Part shown: positions 33,940-41,584 of the stretch, one piece after another
Numbering within the stretch: position 1 is the stretch's first letter
Layout of the letters: every line of letters starts with the position of its first letter
NCBI RefSeq assembly: GCF_900129135.1
Contig: NZ_FQVI01000005.1
Location: forward strand, 121,984 to 185,983
Source: Lactonifactor longoviformis DSM 17459
GTDB taxonomy: Bacteria > Bacillota > Clostridia > Lachnospirales > Lachnospiraceae
Direction: 5' to 3'
Length of the DNA stretch: 64,000 nucleotides
Translations under genes and position numbers: made by a program
The notes under the pieces: model-generated
Told to the model about the DNA's origin: nothing
Databases searched by the model: none
The model's input: only the letters and a program-made list of their open reading frames with translations

Positions 33940-34827
33940 ATGAGGGCAGTATCAGCCAGAGAAAAACGGCGGAGGTTAGCGGGGTACTCGCTGATTGCTC
34001 CTGCGGTTCTTATATTAATCATTACGTTTGCAGTACCTTTGCTTTATTCTTTTATAATCAGTATCTCGGATTCTAATGCTATTGTTGCCAATAAGTTTGA
34101 ACTGGTAGGGCTGAAGAATTACATATCGGTTCTTCAAAACTCCAAATTCCAGTCGGCTTTATTTCACACCTGCTTTTTTGTGATAACAACCATTATACTG
34201 GAATTTATCATTGGATTTATTGTGGCCCTGCTGTTGTACCGGGAGACGGCCGGATCTAAGTTTTTTAAATTGATTTTTGCAGTTCCCCTGATGGTTGCCC
34301 CTGTTGTATCCGGGCTCCAGTGGAGATGGCTGTTTGCAGACCAGTATGGGATTATTAACCACCTGCTGTCAAAAATCGGCATTGAGGCACCTTTGTGGTT
34401 TACCACGGCTCAGACCTCCTGGGTAACCATTATCGTAGCTAATCTGTGGCTTGCGGCGCCTTTTGTTATCCTGGTGCTTCTGGCAGGCCTGGGCGGGCTT
34501 TCTGAGGAAATGAACGAGGCGGCGGAGATCGACGGAGCCAATAAATGGCAGGTTTTCCGCAGCATTATACTGCCTCAGCTGAAGCCTACCATTTTAATTA
34601 TTTTGGTAATCCGCCTCACCGATGCCTTCCGTATCTATGACTTAATCTACATTTTAACCGGGGGAGGCCCGGGGGGAAAGACGGAGGTGCTGAGCACTTA
34701 CATCTATAAACGGATTTTTACAGACTGGGACTTTGGAAGGGGATCTGCGGCCTCTTTTATTGTCATGGTAATTATCTGTCTTCTCAGCCTTCTGTGCAGT
34801 AAGCTGATGAGCGAAAAGGAGGAGTAG
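33940..34827 (+). CDS. Sugar ABC transporter permease, MalF/UgpA type
   Basis: 295 aa with six membrane segments and the EAA loop EEMNEAAEIDGANKWQVF (about residues 190-207) that contacts the ATPase. ATG 33940 follows GAGGTGA; an upstream in-frame ATG overlaps the hairpin. Pairs with the permease at 34830. Confidence 0.92.
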   Translation: MRAVSAREKRRRLAGYSLIAPAVLILIITFAVPLLYSFIISISDSNAIVANKFELVGLKNYISVLQNSKFQSALFHTCFFVITTIILEFIIGFIVALLLYRETAGSKFFKLIFAVPLMVAPVVSGLQWRWLFADQYGIINHLLSKIGIEAPLWFTTAQTSWVTIIVANLWLAAPFVILVLLAGLGGLSEEMNEAAEIDGANKWQVFRSIILPQLKPTILIILVIRLTDAFRIYDLIYILTGGGPGGKTEVLSTYIYKRIFTDWDFGRGSAASFIVMVIICLLSLLCSKLMSEKEE

Positions 34828-34829
34828 GG

Positions 34830-35660
34830 ATGAAAAAGAGAAAAATCATAAACGGGACAGTGATTCTTCTTCTGTCAGTCTGTGCCATTGTTACCATATT
34901 TCCTATTCTGTGGATTCTAATCACCTCACTGAAGACGGATGTGCAGATGTTTGCCATTCCCCCGGATCTTCTGCCCAGACCGGCCACTCTGAAACATTAC
35001 CAGGAGGTTATTGTAGAAGGGAATTTTCTCAGATATCTTTGCAACAGTATCGTGGTTGCACTGGTAAGCTGCGGCATTTCTATGGCGGTGGGGATACCCG
35101 CTGCCTACGGATTCGCAAAGTTCTCCAGCCGCAGTATAAAACCGGTCTTCGGGGCTGTGACTGCCGTGCGTATGGTGCCCCAGGTAGCAATGGTAATACC
35201 ATTCTTTATGATTATGAGGAATCTGAAGCTGAGCGATACCGTGGCAGGTCTTATCCTTACCTATATTCCATTTGAGCTGACCCTGATTATCTGGATGCTG
35301 AAGAATTTTTTCGCACAGATACCTAAGGAGGTAGAAGAGGCGGCTGAGCTGGACGGGCTGGGCGTCTGGGGAACGCTGATTAAGGTAGCGGTGCCCCTGT
35401 CCAAATCATCCATAGGGGTAGCAGGACTTATGGCATTTCTGTTTTCCTGGAATGAATTCATGTTTGCCCTGTCTCTTACATCAACAGCCAGGGCCCAGAC
35501 ATTAACCATAGGAATTGCGGGATATGTTACTTCCTTCCAGACATTCTGGGGAGCCATGTCTGCAACGGGAATACTGTTTATGATTCCGGCATTTATACTG
35601 ACAATAATTTTCCAGAAGGATTTAGTAAAAGGTCTGACTGCAGGAGCAGTGAAAGGATAG
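34830..35660 (+). CDS. Sugar ABC transporter permease, MalG/UgpE type
   Basis: 276 aa with six membrane segments. EAA loop KEVEEAAELDGLGVWGTL. GGAGGAG precedes the ATG, which lies 3 nt after the previous stop. Forms the membrane channel with the protein at 33940. Confidence 0.92.
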   Translation: MKKRKIINGTVILLLSVCAIVTIFPILWILITSLKTDVQMFAIPPDLLPRPATLKHYQEVIVEGNFLRYLCNSIVVALVSCGISMAVGIPAAYGFAKFSSRSIKPVFGAVTAVRMVPQVAMVIPFFMIMRNLKLSDTVAGLILTYIPFELTLIIWMLKNFFAQIPKEVEEAAELDGLGVWGTLIKVAVPLSKSSIGVAGLMAFLFSWNEFMFALSLTSTARAQTLTIGIAGYVTSFQTFWGAMSATGILFMIPAFILTIIFQKDLVKGLTAGAVKG

Positions 35661-35664
35661 AGGT

Positions 35665-37974
35665 ATGCGAGTAAAAATAAATGAAAAAAGAACAGAGATA
35701 AGAGATGCAGAAGAAATGGTTGTGGGAGCTGTAACCAATCCGGTGATTTTTGAACTTTGGGACGGATCTCAGGAAAATTCTGTGATCCGAACGGAAGCCT
35801 CTTACCAGGAGGTGAAGTATGGGGCAGATGAGGTGACAGCATCTGCAGTCCTGGAAAACGAAGGGGCAGGAAGGATTGCGCTTACGGATCGGTACAGCCA
35901 GGACAATTACGGCATTCTGTTGGAACGGACGGTAAAGATTCAGAAAGCAGGCGGCAAAAAGGGGATCCGGCTTTTGCTGGAAATGGAGCTGTTTCCGGAG
36001 GAGGAGACAGGATTCGCAGAACTCAGATACTTTGCACCGCCGGCTATCTTTGATAAGAACGATCTGGATGAAGACGGGTATGAAGATTATTTTCATACAC
36101 AGAAAACTATATTTCGGGATGACAGATTTAATTATCCTGTTTTTATGGCATATTCAGAGAAACATAAGAAGGCTGTCCGTCTGGAGCGTGCGCCCCTTCC
36201 CGCCTTTGACTCTAATCCGGACCGGGGCAGCCAGGGCAGAGATGCATTATTTTTGCAGAAGACGGACATAGGAAGCATGGGAGCAGACGGGGAGGGAGAG
36301 GGAAATGTGAAGCTTGCCGCCTGCTACCCCTTCTATGAGGGGGATGCCACCATCGGCCTTTACATTGTTAAGACAGTTCCCTTCGGTGCGTTCTGGCCGC
36401 TGGAGGAGGGAGAAAGCTTTCACGTTTCTTACCGTCTGAGCAGCTGCAGCCACAAGGATTTTCATGATGCATGCTGGTACAGCGTGAAGTCGGTCATTGA
36501 CAGAGAAAAACCTGAACCAAAAGCATTGCTGGAGTCTCCGGAAGAAATTGTCCGATACCGCCTGGAGGCGCTGGATAAGTACTATGTTGAGAAAACGCAC
36601 GCAGAGGATGAAAATGAGCCGGCGGGCTATGTACTGAACTGCCATCCCCAGGAGGGACGGCAGCTGGAAAACATTATTCAGTATGGATTTACCGGACAAA
36701 ATATTTTGAATGCATGGAATGTACTCCGCTATGGGTACCAGACGGAGAATCCCGAATATATCAGAAAAGCGAGGAAGGTGGCAGACTTTTTTGCTGATAA
36801 AATTCATATCAGGGAATCCGGACTGTTTTACAACCTATATAATATTGATATGAAAAAAGTAAATTTCTGGTGGACCGGCTTACTTCTTCCCCTGGCGTAT
36901 GCCGAGGGAGAGGAACTGGAGGAGCTGATGGGGCCTCTGTATGACTACCGCAGAGAGGTCATAGATACTCTGGTAAACCTGAAAGGTGCGTACCTCAGAT
37001 GTATGAATGAGGACGTGACAGCGCTTCTTCGGCTGTATCGTCTGGAGAAGGAGCACGGTGTTCTTCATGAAAACTGGCTGGAAGCCATCCAAAACTATGG
37101 GGAATTTCTTCTTACCGCACAGGAGGAAGACGGCGGCTGGTACCGGGCCTATGATTTGCAGGGAAATCCCATCACGCACCCGGAACTGTGGTTTGGAAAG
37201 AGTATCTGCGAAAAACGGTCTTCTACCGGGACCTCCATTTCATTTTTAGTGGAGATGTACCAGATGACAGGTGAGGAAAAATATCTGGCAGCGGCAGAAA
37301 AAGCAGGGGCTTTTGTAAAAGAATATATCATAGACAAGGTGAGATTCAACGGGGGCGTACATGACAGTATCTATGCAAAGGGGCAGCTGATTGACAATGA
37401 AAGTATTCTATATCCCATGTTCGGCATGCTTTCTCTGTATGAGGCTACTAAAAAGGAAGTGTATCTGGAAGGAGCAGTGAGAGCAGCTCATTATACTGCA
37501 TCCTGGGTATGCCTGTGGAATGTGCCTTTGCCGGAGGACAGCACGCTCAGAAAATATGGGTTCAACAGTATAGGAATGGGAGCCTGCGATACCTGCGGCT
37601 GCGGATATGTCCACCCGTTCCAGCTCATGTGTGTGGCCGAGATTGCGCAGATTGCTGTCTATGCACAAGATCCGGAGCTTTTTGAGACAGCCCGGCTCTA
37701 TTGGCTGGGGTGCAGCCAGACCGTAGCTCTTCCGGAAAATGACTGGGGCTATGCAGAATATGGGCTTCAGGAAGAGGGATATCTGGTGAGCTGGTGGGCG
37801 GTAGATGATCCTATGTTCAGCGGTGACAAAGGCTTTGGCCACAGATGGAAAGGAGAGGGCAATAAGACTTGCTTCCCATGGATTAATGCTGTGGGAGTTA
37901 AGGCCTATTGGGCTCTGCTGGATCGCTTCGGAACTACTGACTTTGAACAGATACGAAATAAACATTTCCGCTAG
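35665..37974 (+). CDS. Large uncharacterised six-hairpin-like carbohydrate-active protein
   Basis: 769 aa with no signal peptide, so cytoplasmic. The N-terminal ~280 residues look beta-rich. Residues ~310-765 have the repeated helix pattern of (alpha/alpha)6 glycosidases: YGFTGQNILNAWNVLRYG, EDGGWYRAYDLQGNP, SSTGTSISFLVEMYQMTGEEKYL and a Cys-rich GACDTCGCGYVHPF. I do not recognise a numbered GH family. Lies between sugar permeases and a GH127 gene, so probably acts on imported plant oligosaccharides. Start ATG 35665 lies 2 nt after the permease stop codon. Confidence 0.75.
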   Translation: MRVKINEKRTEIRDAEEMVVGAVTNPVIFELWDGSQENSVIRTEASYQEVKYGADEVTASAVLENEGAGRIALTDRYSQDNYGILLERTVKIQKAGGKKGIRLLLEMELFPEEETGFAELRYFAPPAIFDKNDLDEDGYEDYFHTQKTIFRDDRFNYPVFMAYSEKHKKAVRLERAPLPAFDSNPDRGSQGRDALFLQKTDIGSMGADGEGEGNVKLAACYPFYEGDATIGLYIVKTVPFGAFWPLEEGESFHVSYRLSSCSHKDFHDACWYSVKSVIDREKPEPKALLESPEEIVRYRLEALDKYYVEKTHAEDENEPAGYVLNCHPQEGRQLENIIQYGFTGQNILNAWNVLRYGYQTENPEYIRKARKVADFFADKIHIRESGLFYNLYNIDMKKVNFWWTGLLLPLAYAEGEELEELMGPLYDYRREVIDTLVNLKGAYLRCMNEDVTALLRLYRLEKEHGVLHENWLEAIQNYGEFLLTAQEEDGGWYRAYDLQGNPITHPELWFGKSICEKRSSTGTSISFLVEMYQMTGEEKYLAAAEKAGAFVKEYIIDKVRFNGGVHDSIYAKGQLIDNESILYPMFGMLSLYEATKKEVYLEGAVRAAHYTASWVCLWNVPLPEDSTLRKYGFNSIGMGACDTCGCGYVHPFQLMCVAEIAQIAVYAQDPELFETARLYWLGCSQTVALPENDWGYAEYGLQEEGYLVSWWAVDDPMFSGDKGFGHRWKGEGNKTCFPWINAVGVKAYWALLDRFGTTDFEQIRNKHFR

Positions 37975-37984
37975 GAGAACAAAA

Positions 37985-39910
37985 ATGAGACTGGAGACAA
38001 TTAATCTTACAGATATAAAGATAGAAGACCGGTTCTGGTCAAAACATATTCATTTAGTAAAGGACGTTATTCTTCCCTATCAGTGGGATATTATGAATGA
38101 TAAGGTGCCCGGGGCAGAGTCCAGCCGCTGTCTGGAGAATTTTAAGATAGCGGCTGGACGGAGGCAGGGAGAATTCTACGGAGCTGTTTTTCAGGACACC
38201 GATATAGCAAAATGGATGGAGGCAGTGGGATATTCCCTGTCTTCCGGGAGGAACCAGGAGCTTGAGGCATTGGCCGACGGTGTGGTGGATCTTCTGGCAG
38301 AGGCACAGCAGCCGGATGGATATATGGATACTTACTTTATTATCAGAGAGCCGGACAAAAAGTGGAAGGATCTGTGCGAGGGGCATGAACTGTATACTGC
38401 AGGCCATATGATGGAAGCTGCCGTGGCTTACTACAACGCCACAGGAAAAAGAAAGTTCCTCGACTGTGTTCTGAAACTGGGAGATCTTATCTGTGAAACC
38501 TTCGGTCCCGGGGAGGGACAGAACCACGGATATCCCGGACACCAGGAGGTGGAAATCGGCCTGATAAAGCTGTATGAGGCTACAGGGAATCGAAAGTATC
38601 TGGACATGGCAAAATATTTTTTGGATATCCGCGGGTTAGGGGAGAACTACTTTCTGAAGGAGCAGAAGTCACCGGACTACCTGCATATTTTCCCTGAATT
38701 CGAGGACTATGATCCCAGGTATTCACAGTCCCACAAGCCGGTAAGAGAGCAGGATACTGCGGAGGGACACGCGGTGCGGGCGGTTTACATGTATTGTGCC
38801 ATGGCAGATGTGGCCAGTGCTTACGGGGATGAGGCAATGCTGGAGGCCTGCAGGCGGCTGTGGGAGAATATAACGGAAAAGAGAATGTATATCACAGGGG
38901 GAATCGGCTCCTCTGGAATTCTGGAACGGTTTACCACAGACTATGATCTCCCCAACGATTATAATTATTCGGAGACCTGTGCCTCCATAGGCATGGCACT
39001 GTTCAGTCTGCGGATGGCTAATATTACCCGGGAGAGCAAATATGCGGATGTGGTAGAGCTGGAGCTGTATAATAATATCCTGGCCGGGGTCGCCCTGGAC
39101 GGCAAACGTTTCTTTTATGTAAACCCACTGGAGGTGATTCCCGGGAACTGTATCCCCAGAACGTCCCGGGAGCATGTAAAGGAGCAGCGGCAAAAGTGGT
39201 TCGGGGTGGCCTGCTGTCCCCCAAACATTGCCAGGACCCTGGCCTCGCTGGGACAGTACATCTATGGAACAGACAAAGATCAGATTTATATGCATCTTTT
39301 TATATCCGGCCAGACCTGTTTTCGCGTGGGAAATTCTACTGTCAGCTTAGAAGTGGAGTCAGAGCTTCCCTGGCGGGGAGAGGTCAGCACCAGCCTGACG
39401 GGGGTACCGGAATCGGGGATCTGCATCAACTTCAGGATTCCCGCCTATGCCCGGGACTATACAATATGCTCCGGGGGAAGACAGATACCGTATGAGAACT
39501 GCAGGGGATATGCAAGCGTCCGTGTAACAGAGGATACCAAGCTTCAGATTCGCTTCTCCATAGAGCCTGTGTTTGTCCGGGCGGATGTCAAGGTGAGTTC
39601 TGACGTGGGAAAGGTAGCTGTAATGCGGGGACCTTTGGTCTACTGCCTGGAAGAGAAAGACAATGGAAATAATCTTGCGGCACTCTTTGCAGATACGGAA
39701 AAAGGACTTTGGGAGGAACCGTCGGAAGAGTTTGGAGGCATAATCGCCGTCAGATTTCAGGGGAAAAAGATGGTGAATAGCTCCAGACATCTGTATGAAA
39801 CTTATGAGCCGCAGTATGAGACCCGGGAAATACGGGCAATTCCCTATGCTTACTGGAACAATAGAGGTGTGGGTGAGATGGCTGTCTGGGTAAAAGCCAT
39901 TATAAAGTAA
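37985..39910 (+). CDS. GH127 beta-L-arabinofuranosidase
   Basis: 641 aa, close to HypBA1 of Bifidobacterium longum (about 660 aa). The zinc/catalytic signatures are both present: ETCASIG (Glu and Cys ligands) and ACCPPNIARTLASLGQ, whose first Cys of CC is the nucleophile in the family. ATG 37985 (MRLETINLTDIKIEDRFW) has AGGAG overlapping the preceding stop; upstream in-frame codons lie in the previous gene. No signal peptide, so it cleaves imported beta-L-arabinofuranosides, as from extensin- or arabinan-type glycans. Confidence 0.92.
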   Translation: MRLETINLTDIKIEDRFWSKHIHLVKDVILPYQWDIMNDKVPGAESSRCLENFKIAAGRRQGEFYGAVFQDTDIAKWMEAVGYSLSSGRNQELEALADGVVDLLAEAQQPDGYMDTYFIIREPDKKWKDLCEGHELYTAGHMMEAAVAYYNATGKRKFLDCVLKLGDLICETFGPGEGQNHGYPGHQEVEIGLIKLYEATGNRKYLDMAKYFLDIRGLGENYFLKEQKSPDYLHIFPEFEDYDPRYSQSHKPVREQDTAEGHAVRAVYMYCAMADVASAYGDEAMLEACRRLWENITEKRMYITGGIGSSGILERFTTDYDLPNDYNYSETCASIGMALFSLRMANITRESKYADVVELELYNNILAGVALDGKRFFYVNPLEVIPGNCIPRTSREHVKEQRQKWFGVACCPPNIARTLASLGQYIYGTDKDQIYMHLFISGQTCFRVGNSTVSLEVESELPWRGEVSTSLTGVPESGICINFRIPAYARDYTICSGGRQIPYENCRGYASVRVTEDTKLQIRFSIEPVFVRADVKVSSDVGKVAVMRGPLVYCLEEKDNGNNLAALFADTEKGLWEEPSEEFGGIIAVRFQGKKMVNSSRHLYETYEPQYETREIRAIPYAYWNNRGVGEMAVWVKAIIK

Positions 39911-39916
39911 ATGAAT

Positions 39917-39966
39917 AAAACAGGCTGCTGTAAAATGAAATTTGTTTTACAGCAGCCTGTTTTGTC
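39917..39966 (+). terminator. Terminator of the arabinoside locus
   Basis: Perfect 17-bp stem (arms 39919-39935 and 39945-39961, starting AACAGGCTGCTG) with TTTTG directly after. Confidence 0.9.
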
Positions 39967-39975
39967 ACTTTTTTA

Positions 39976-40003
39976 TTGTCGTTATCAGAATATGTGATAA
40001 AAT
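39976..40003 (+). promoter_or_regulatory. Promoter of the uracil permease gene
   Basis: -35 TTGTCG (39976-39981) and -10 TAAAAT (39998-40003) with a 16-bp spacer. No PyrR-type attenuator was recognised between it and the gene. Confidence 0.5.
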
Positions 40004-40050
40004 AGAAAAGAATGTAGAATCATAGAAAATAGAAATGTGGAGGTTGGAAA

Positions 40051-41322
40051 ATGGAACGTAGAAAAGTGATTCAGGTGGAAGAGAAGGTGCCTTTTAAGAT
40101 GCTGGTGCCATTGAGTATCCAGCATATGTTTGCCATGTTCGGGGCATCTGTCTTAGTGCCCTTTATCTTTCAGATTAATCCTGCGATTGTACTTCTCATG
40201 AATGGTGTGGGAACCCTGCTGTTTATCCTTATCACGAAGGGCAAAGCGCCTGCCTATCTGGGCTCGAGTTTTGCCTTTTTGGCTCCCGCAGGTATTGTAA
40301 TATCCAAGTTCGGTTATCCGTATGCCCTGGGCGGCTTTGTTGCTGTGGGTGTCTGCGGCTGTATTCTGGCATTTATCATCTATAAGTTTGGTACGGAGTG
40401 GATCGATGTAGTCCTTCCTCCTGCTGCTATGGGACCCGTGGTAGCCCTCATCGGTCTGGAGCTTTCCGCAACGGCAGCCAGCAATGCAGGGCTTCTGGAG
40501 GAAACAGTGGAACCTAAGAATGTAATTGTATTTATTGTCACTCTGGGCACTGCGGTATTGGGATCTGTACTTTTCAAAAAGTTTCTTTCTGTGATTCCTA
40601 TTTTGATTGCTATTCTGGTAGGGTATGCGGCGGCACTCCTGTGCGGAATTGTGGATTTTGCGGAGGTAGCGGCCGCACCCTGGTTTGCACTGCCGAACTT
40701 TGTGATGCCGAAGTTCAATATCAGTGCTATTCTGATTATTCTTCCGGTGCTTCTGGTGACGGCCTCTGAGCATGTGGGGCATCAGATTGTCACCAGTAAG
40801 ATTGTGGGCAGAGAGCTTCTGAAAGATCCCGGCCTCCACCGTTCTTTATTTGCAGATTATTTTTCTACTGCCTTGTCCGGAATGATTGGGTCTGTGCCCA
40901 CTACCACATACGGGGAAAACATTGGTGTAATGGCAGTGACCAAGGTATACAGCGTATATGTCATCGGCGGTGCCGCGGTTTTGTCCATCGCTGCCTCCCT
41001 GTTTGGAAAGCTTTCCATGCTCATCAGCACCATACCGGGGCCGGTAATCGGCGGAATTTCCTTTCTGCTCTACGGCATGATCGGAGCTTCGGGAATTCGC
41101 ATTCTGGTGGACTCCAGGGTAGACTACGGCAGCTCCAGGAATCTGACCCTTACGTCCGTCATATTTGTGACCGGATTATCAGGGATTGCCTTAAAAATGG
41201 GCAATATTGAGCTGACAGGCATGGTTCTTGCCTGCGTGGTGGGCATGCTGCTAAGTCTGCTTTTCTATGTATTTGATAAATTACACTTGACGAATGATCA
41301 GGAGGAAGAAGGAGAGGCATGA
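40051..41322 (+). CDS. uraA: Uracil permease (NCS2 family)
   Basis: 423 aa with 14 predicted membrane segments. Typical UraA blocks are LVPLSIQHMFAMFGASVLVPF, KAPAYLGSSFAFLAPAG, VLLVTASEHVGHQIVTSKI (substrate-site Glu) and GMIGSVPTTTYGENIGVM. Imports uracil with protons. Its stop overlaps the ATG of the XRE regulator fragment (ATGA at 41319), so the two were co-transcribed before the transposon inserted. Confidence 0.93.
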   Translation: MERRKVIQVEEKVPFKMLVPLSIQHMFAMFGASVLVPFIFQINPAIVLLMNGVGTLLFILITKGKAPAYLGSSFAFLAPAGIVISKFGYPYALGGFVAVGVCGCILAFIIYKFGTEWIDVVLPPAAMGPVVALIGLELSATAASNAGLLEETVEPKNVIVFIVTLGTAVLGSVLFKKFLSVIPILIAILVGYAAALLCGIVDFAEVAAAPWFALPNFVMPKFNISAILIILPVLLVTASEHVGHQIVTSKIVGRELLKDPGLHRSLFADYFSTALSGMIGSVPTTTYGENIGVMAVTKVYSVYVIGGAAVLSIAASLFGKLSMLISTIPGPVIGGISFLLYGMIGASGIRILVDSRVDYGSSRNLTLTSVIFVTGLSGIALKMGNIELTGMVLACVVGMLLSLLFYVFDKLHLTNDQEEEGEA

Positions 41323-41450
41323 TTCATATTGCCGGAAAGCTAAGTGAGAAAAGAAAGGAAAGGGGAATCACCCAGGAGGAGCTGGCCTCATTTATGGGGG
41401 TATCCAAAGCGTCGGTGTCAAAGTGGGAGACCGGAGTTTCCCATAGTTAA
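41319..41450 (+). pseudogene. 5' fragment of an XRE-family regulator gene interrupted by the transposon
   Basis: 43 codons to a stop created inside the transposon end. The native part encodes a near-complete HTH: GKLSEKRKERGITQEELASF, then MGVSKASVSKWETG. It breaks at the codon for the Gly of ETG (GG at 41433-41434). The 3' half resumes in frame at 54892 with CAGSYPD-like QSYPDIAILPQLA, so excision would restore one reading frame. Confidence 0.85.
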
Positions 41451-41455
41451 AGATA
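41433..41455. repeat. attL and left terminal inverted repeat of the transposon
   Basis: Target core GG (41433-41434) is followed by A and the inverted repeat GTTTCCCATAGTTAAAGATA (41436-41455). The right end has GTTTCCCTTAATTAAAGATA on the minus strand, 18 of 20 identical. Confidence 0.8.
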
Positions 41456-41475
41456 CCACACCAAACATAACAACA

Positions 41476-41487
41476 CCACGCTTATAC
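41476..41487. repeat. Subterminal 12-mer shared with the recombinase leader
   Basis: CCACGCTTATAC at 41476-41487 is the exact reverse complement of 53184-53195 in the recombinase leader hairpin. Possible recombinase or accessory binding site. Confidence 0.45.
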
Positions 41488-41517
41488 GGGACTTAGCACA
41501 CCCCAAAAGAACATACA

Positions 41518-41570
41518 GAAATCCCCCATAAGCAACAAGGTTTGCTTTATGGGGGATTTCTTGTTTTAAT
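41518..41570 (-). terminator. Terminator-like hairpin at the left end of the transposon
   Basis: Stem AAATCCCCCATAAGCAA (41519-41535) with TTGCTTTATGGGGGATTT, one bulge. Strong stem with T-rich sequence on both sides; it would terminate the minus-strand ABC operon and shield the element from read-through. Confidence 0.7.
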
Positions 41571-41584
41571 TGTCGTTTTTGATA

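Noticed and set aside
38723..39295. 190-codon minus-strand frame in the GH127 gene
   Set aside because: Antisense to the conserved GH127 catalytic region; no independent support.
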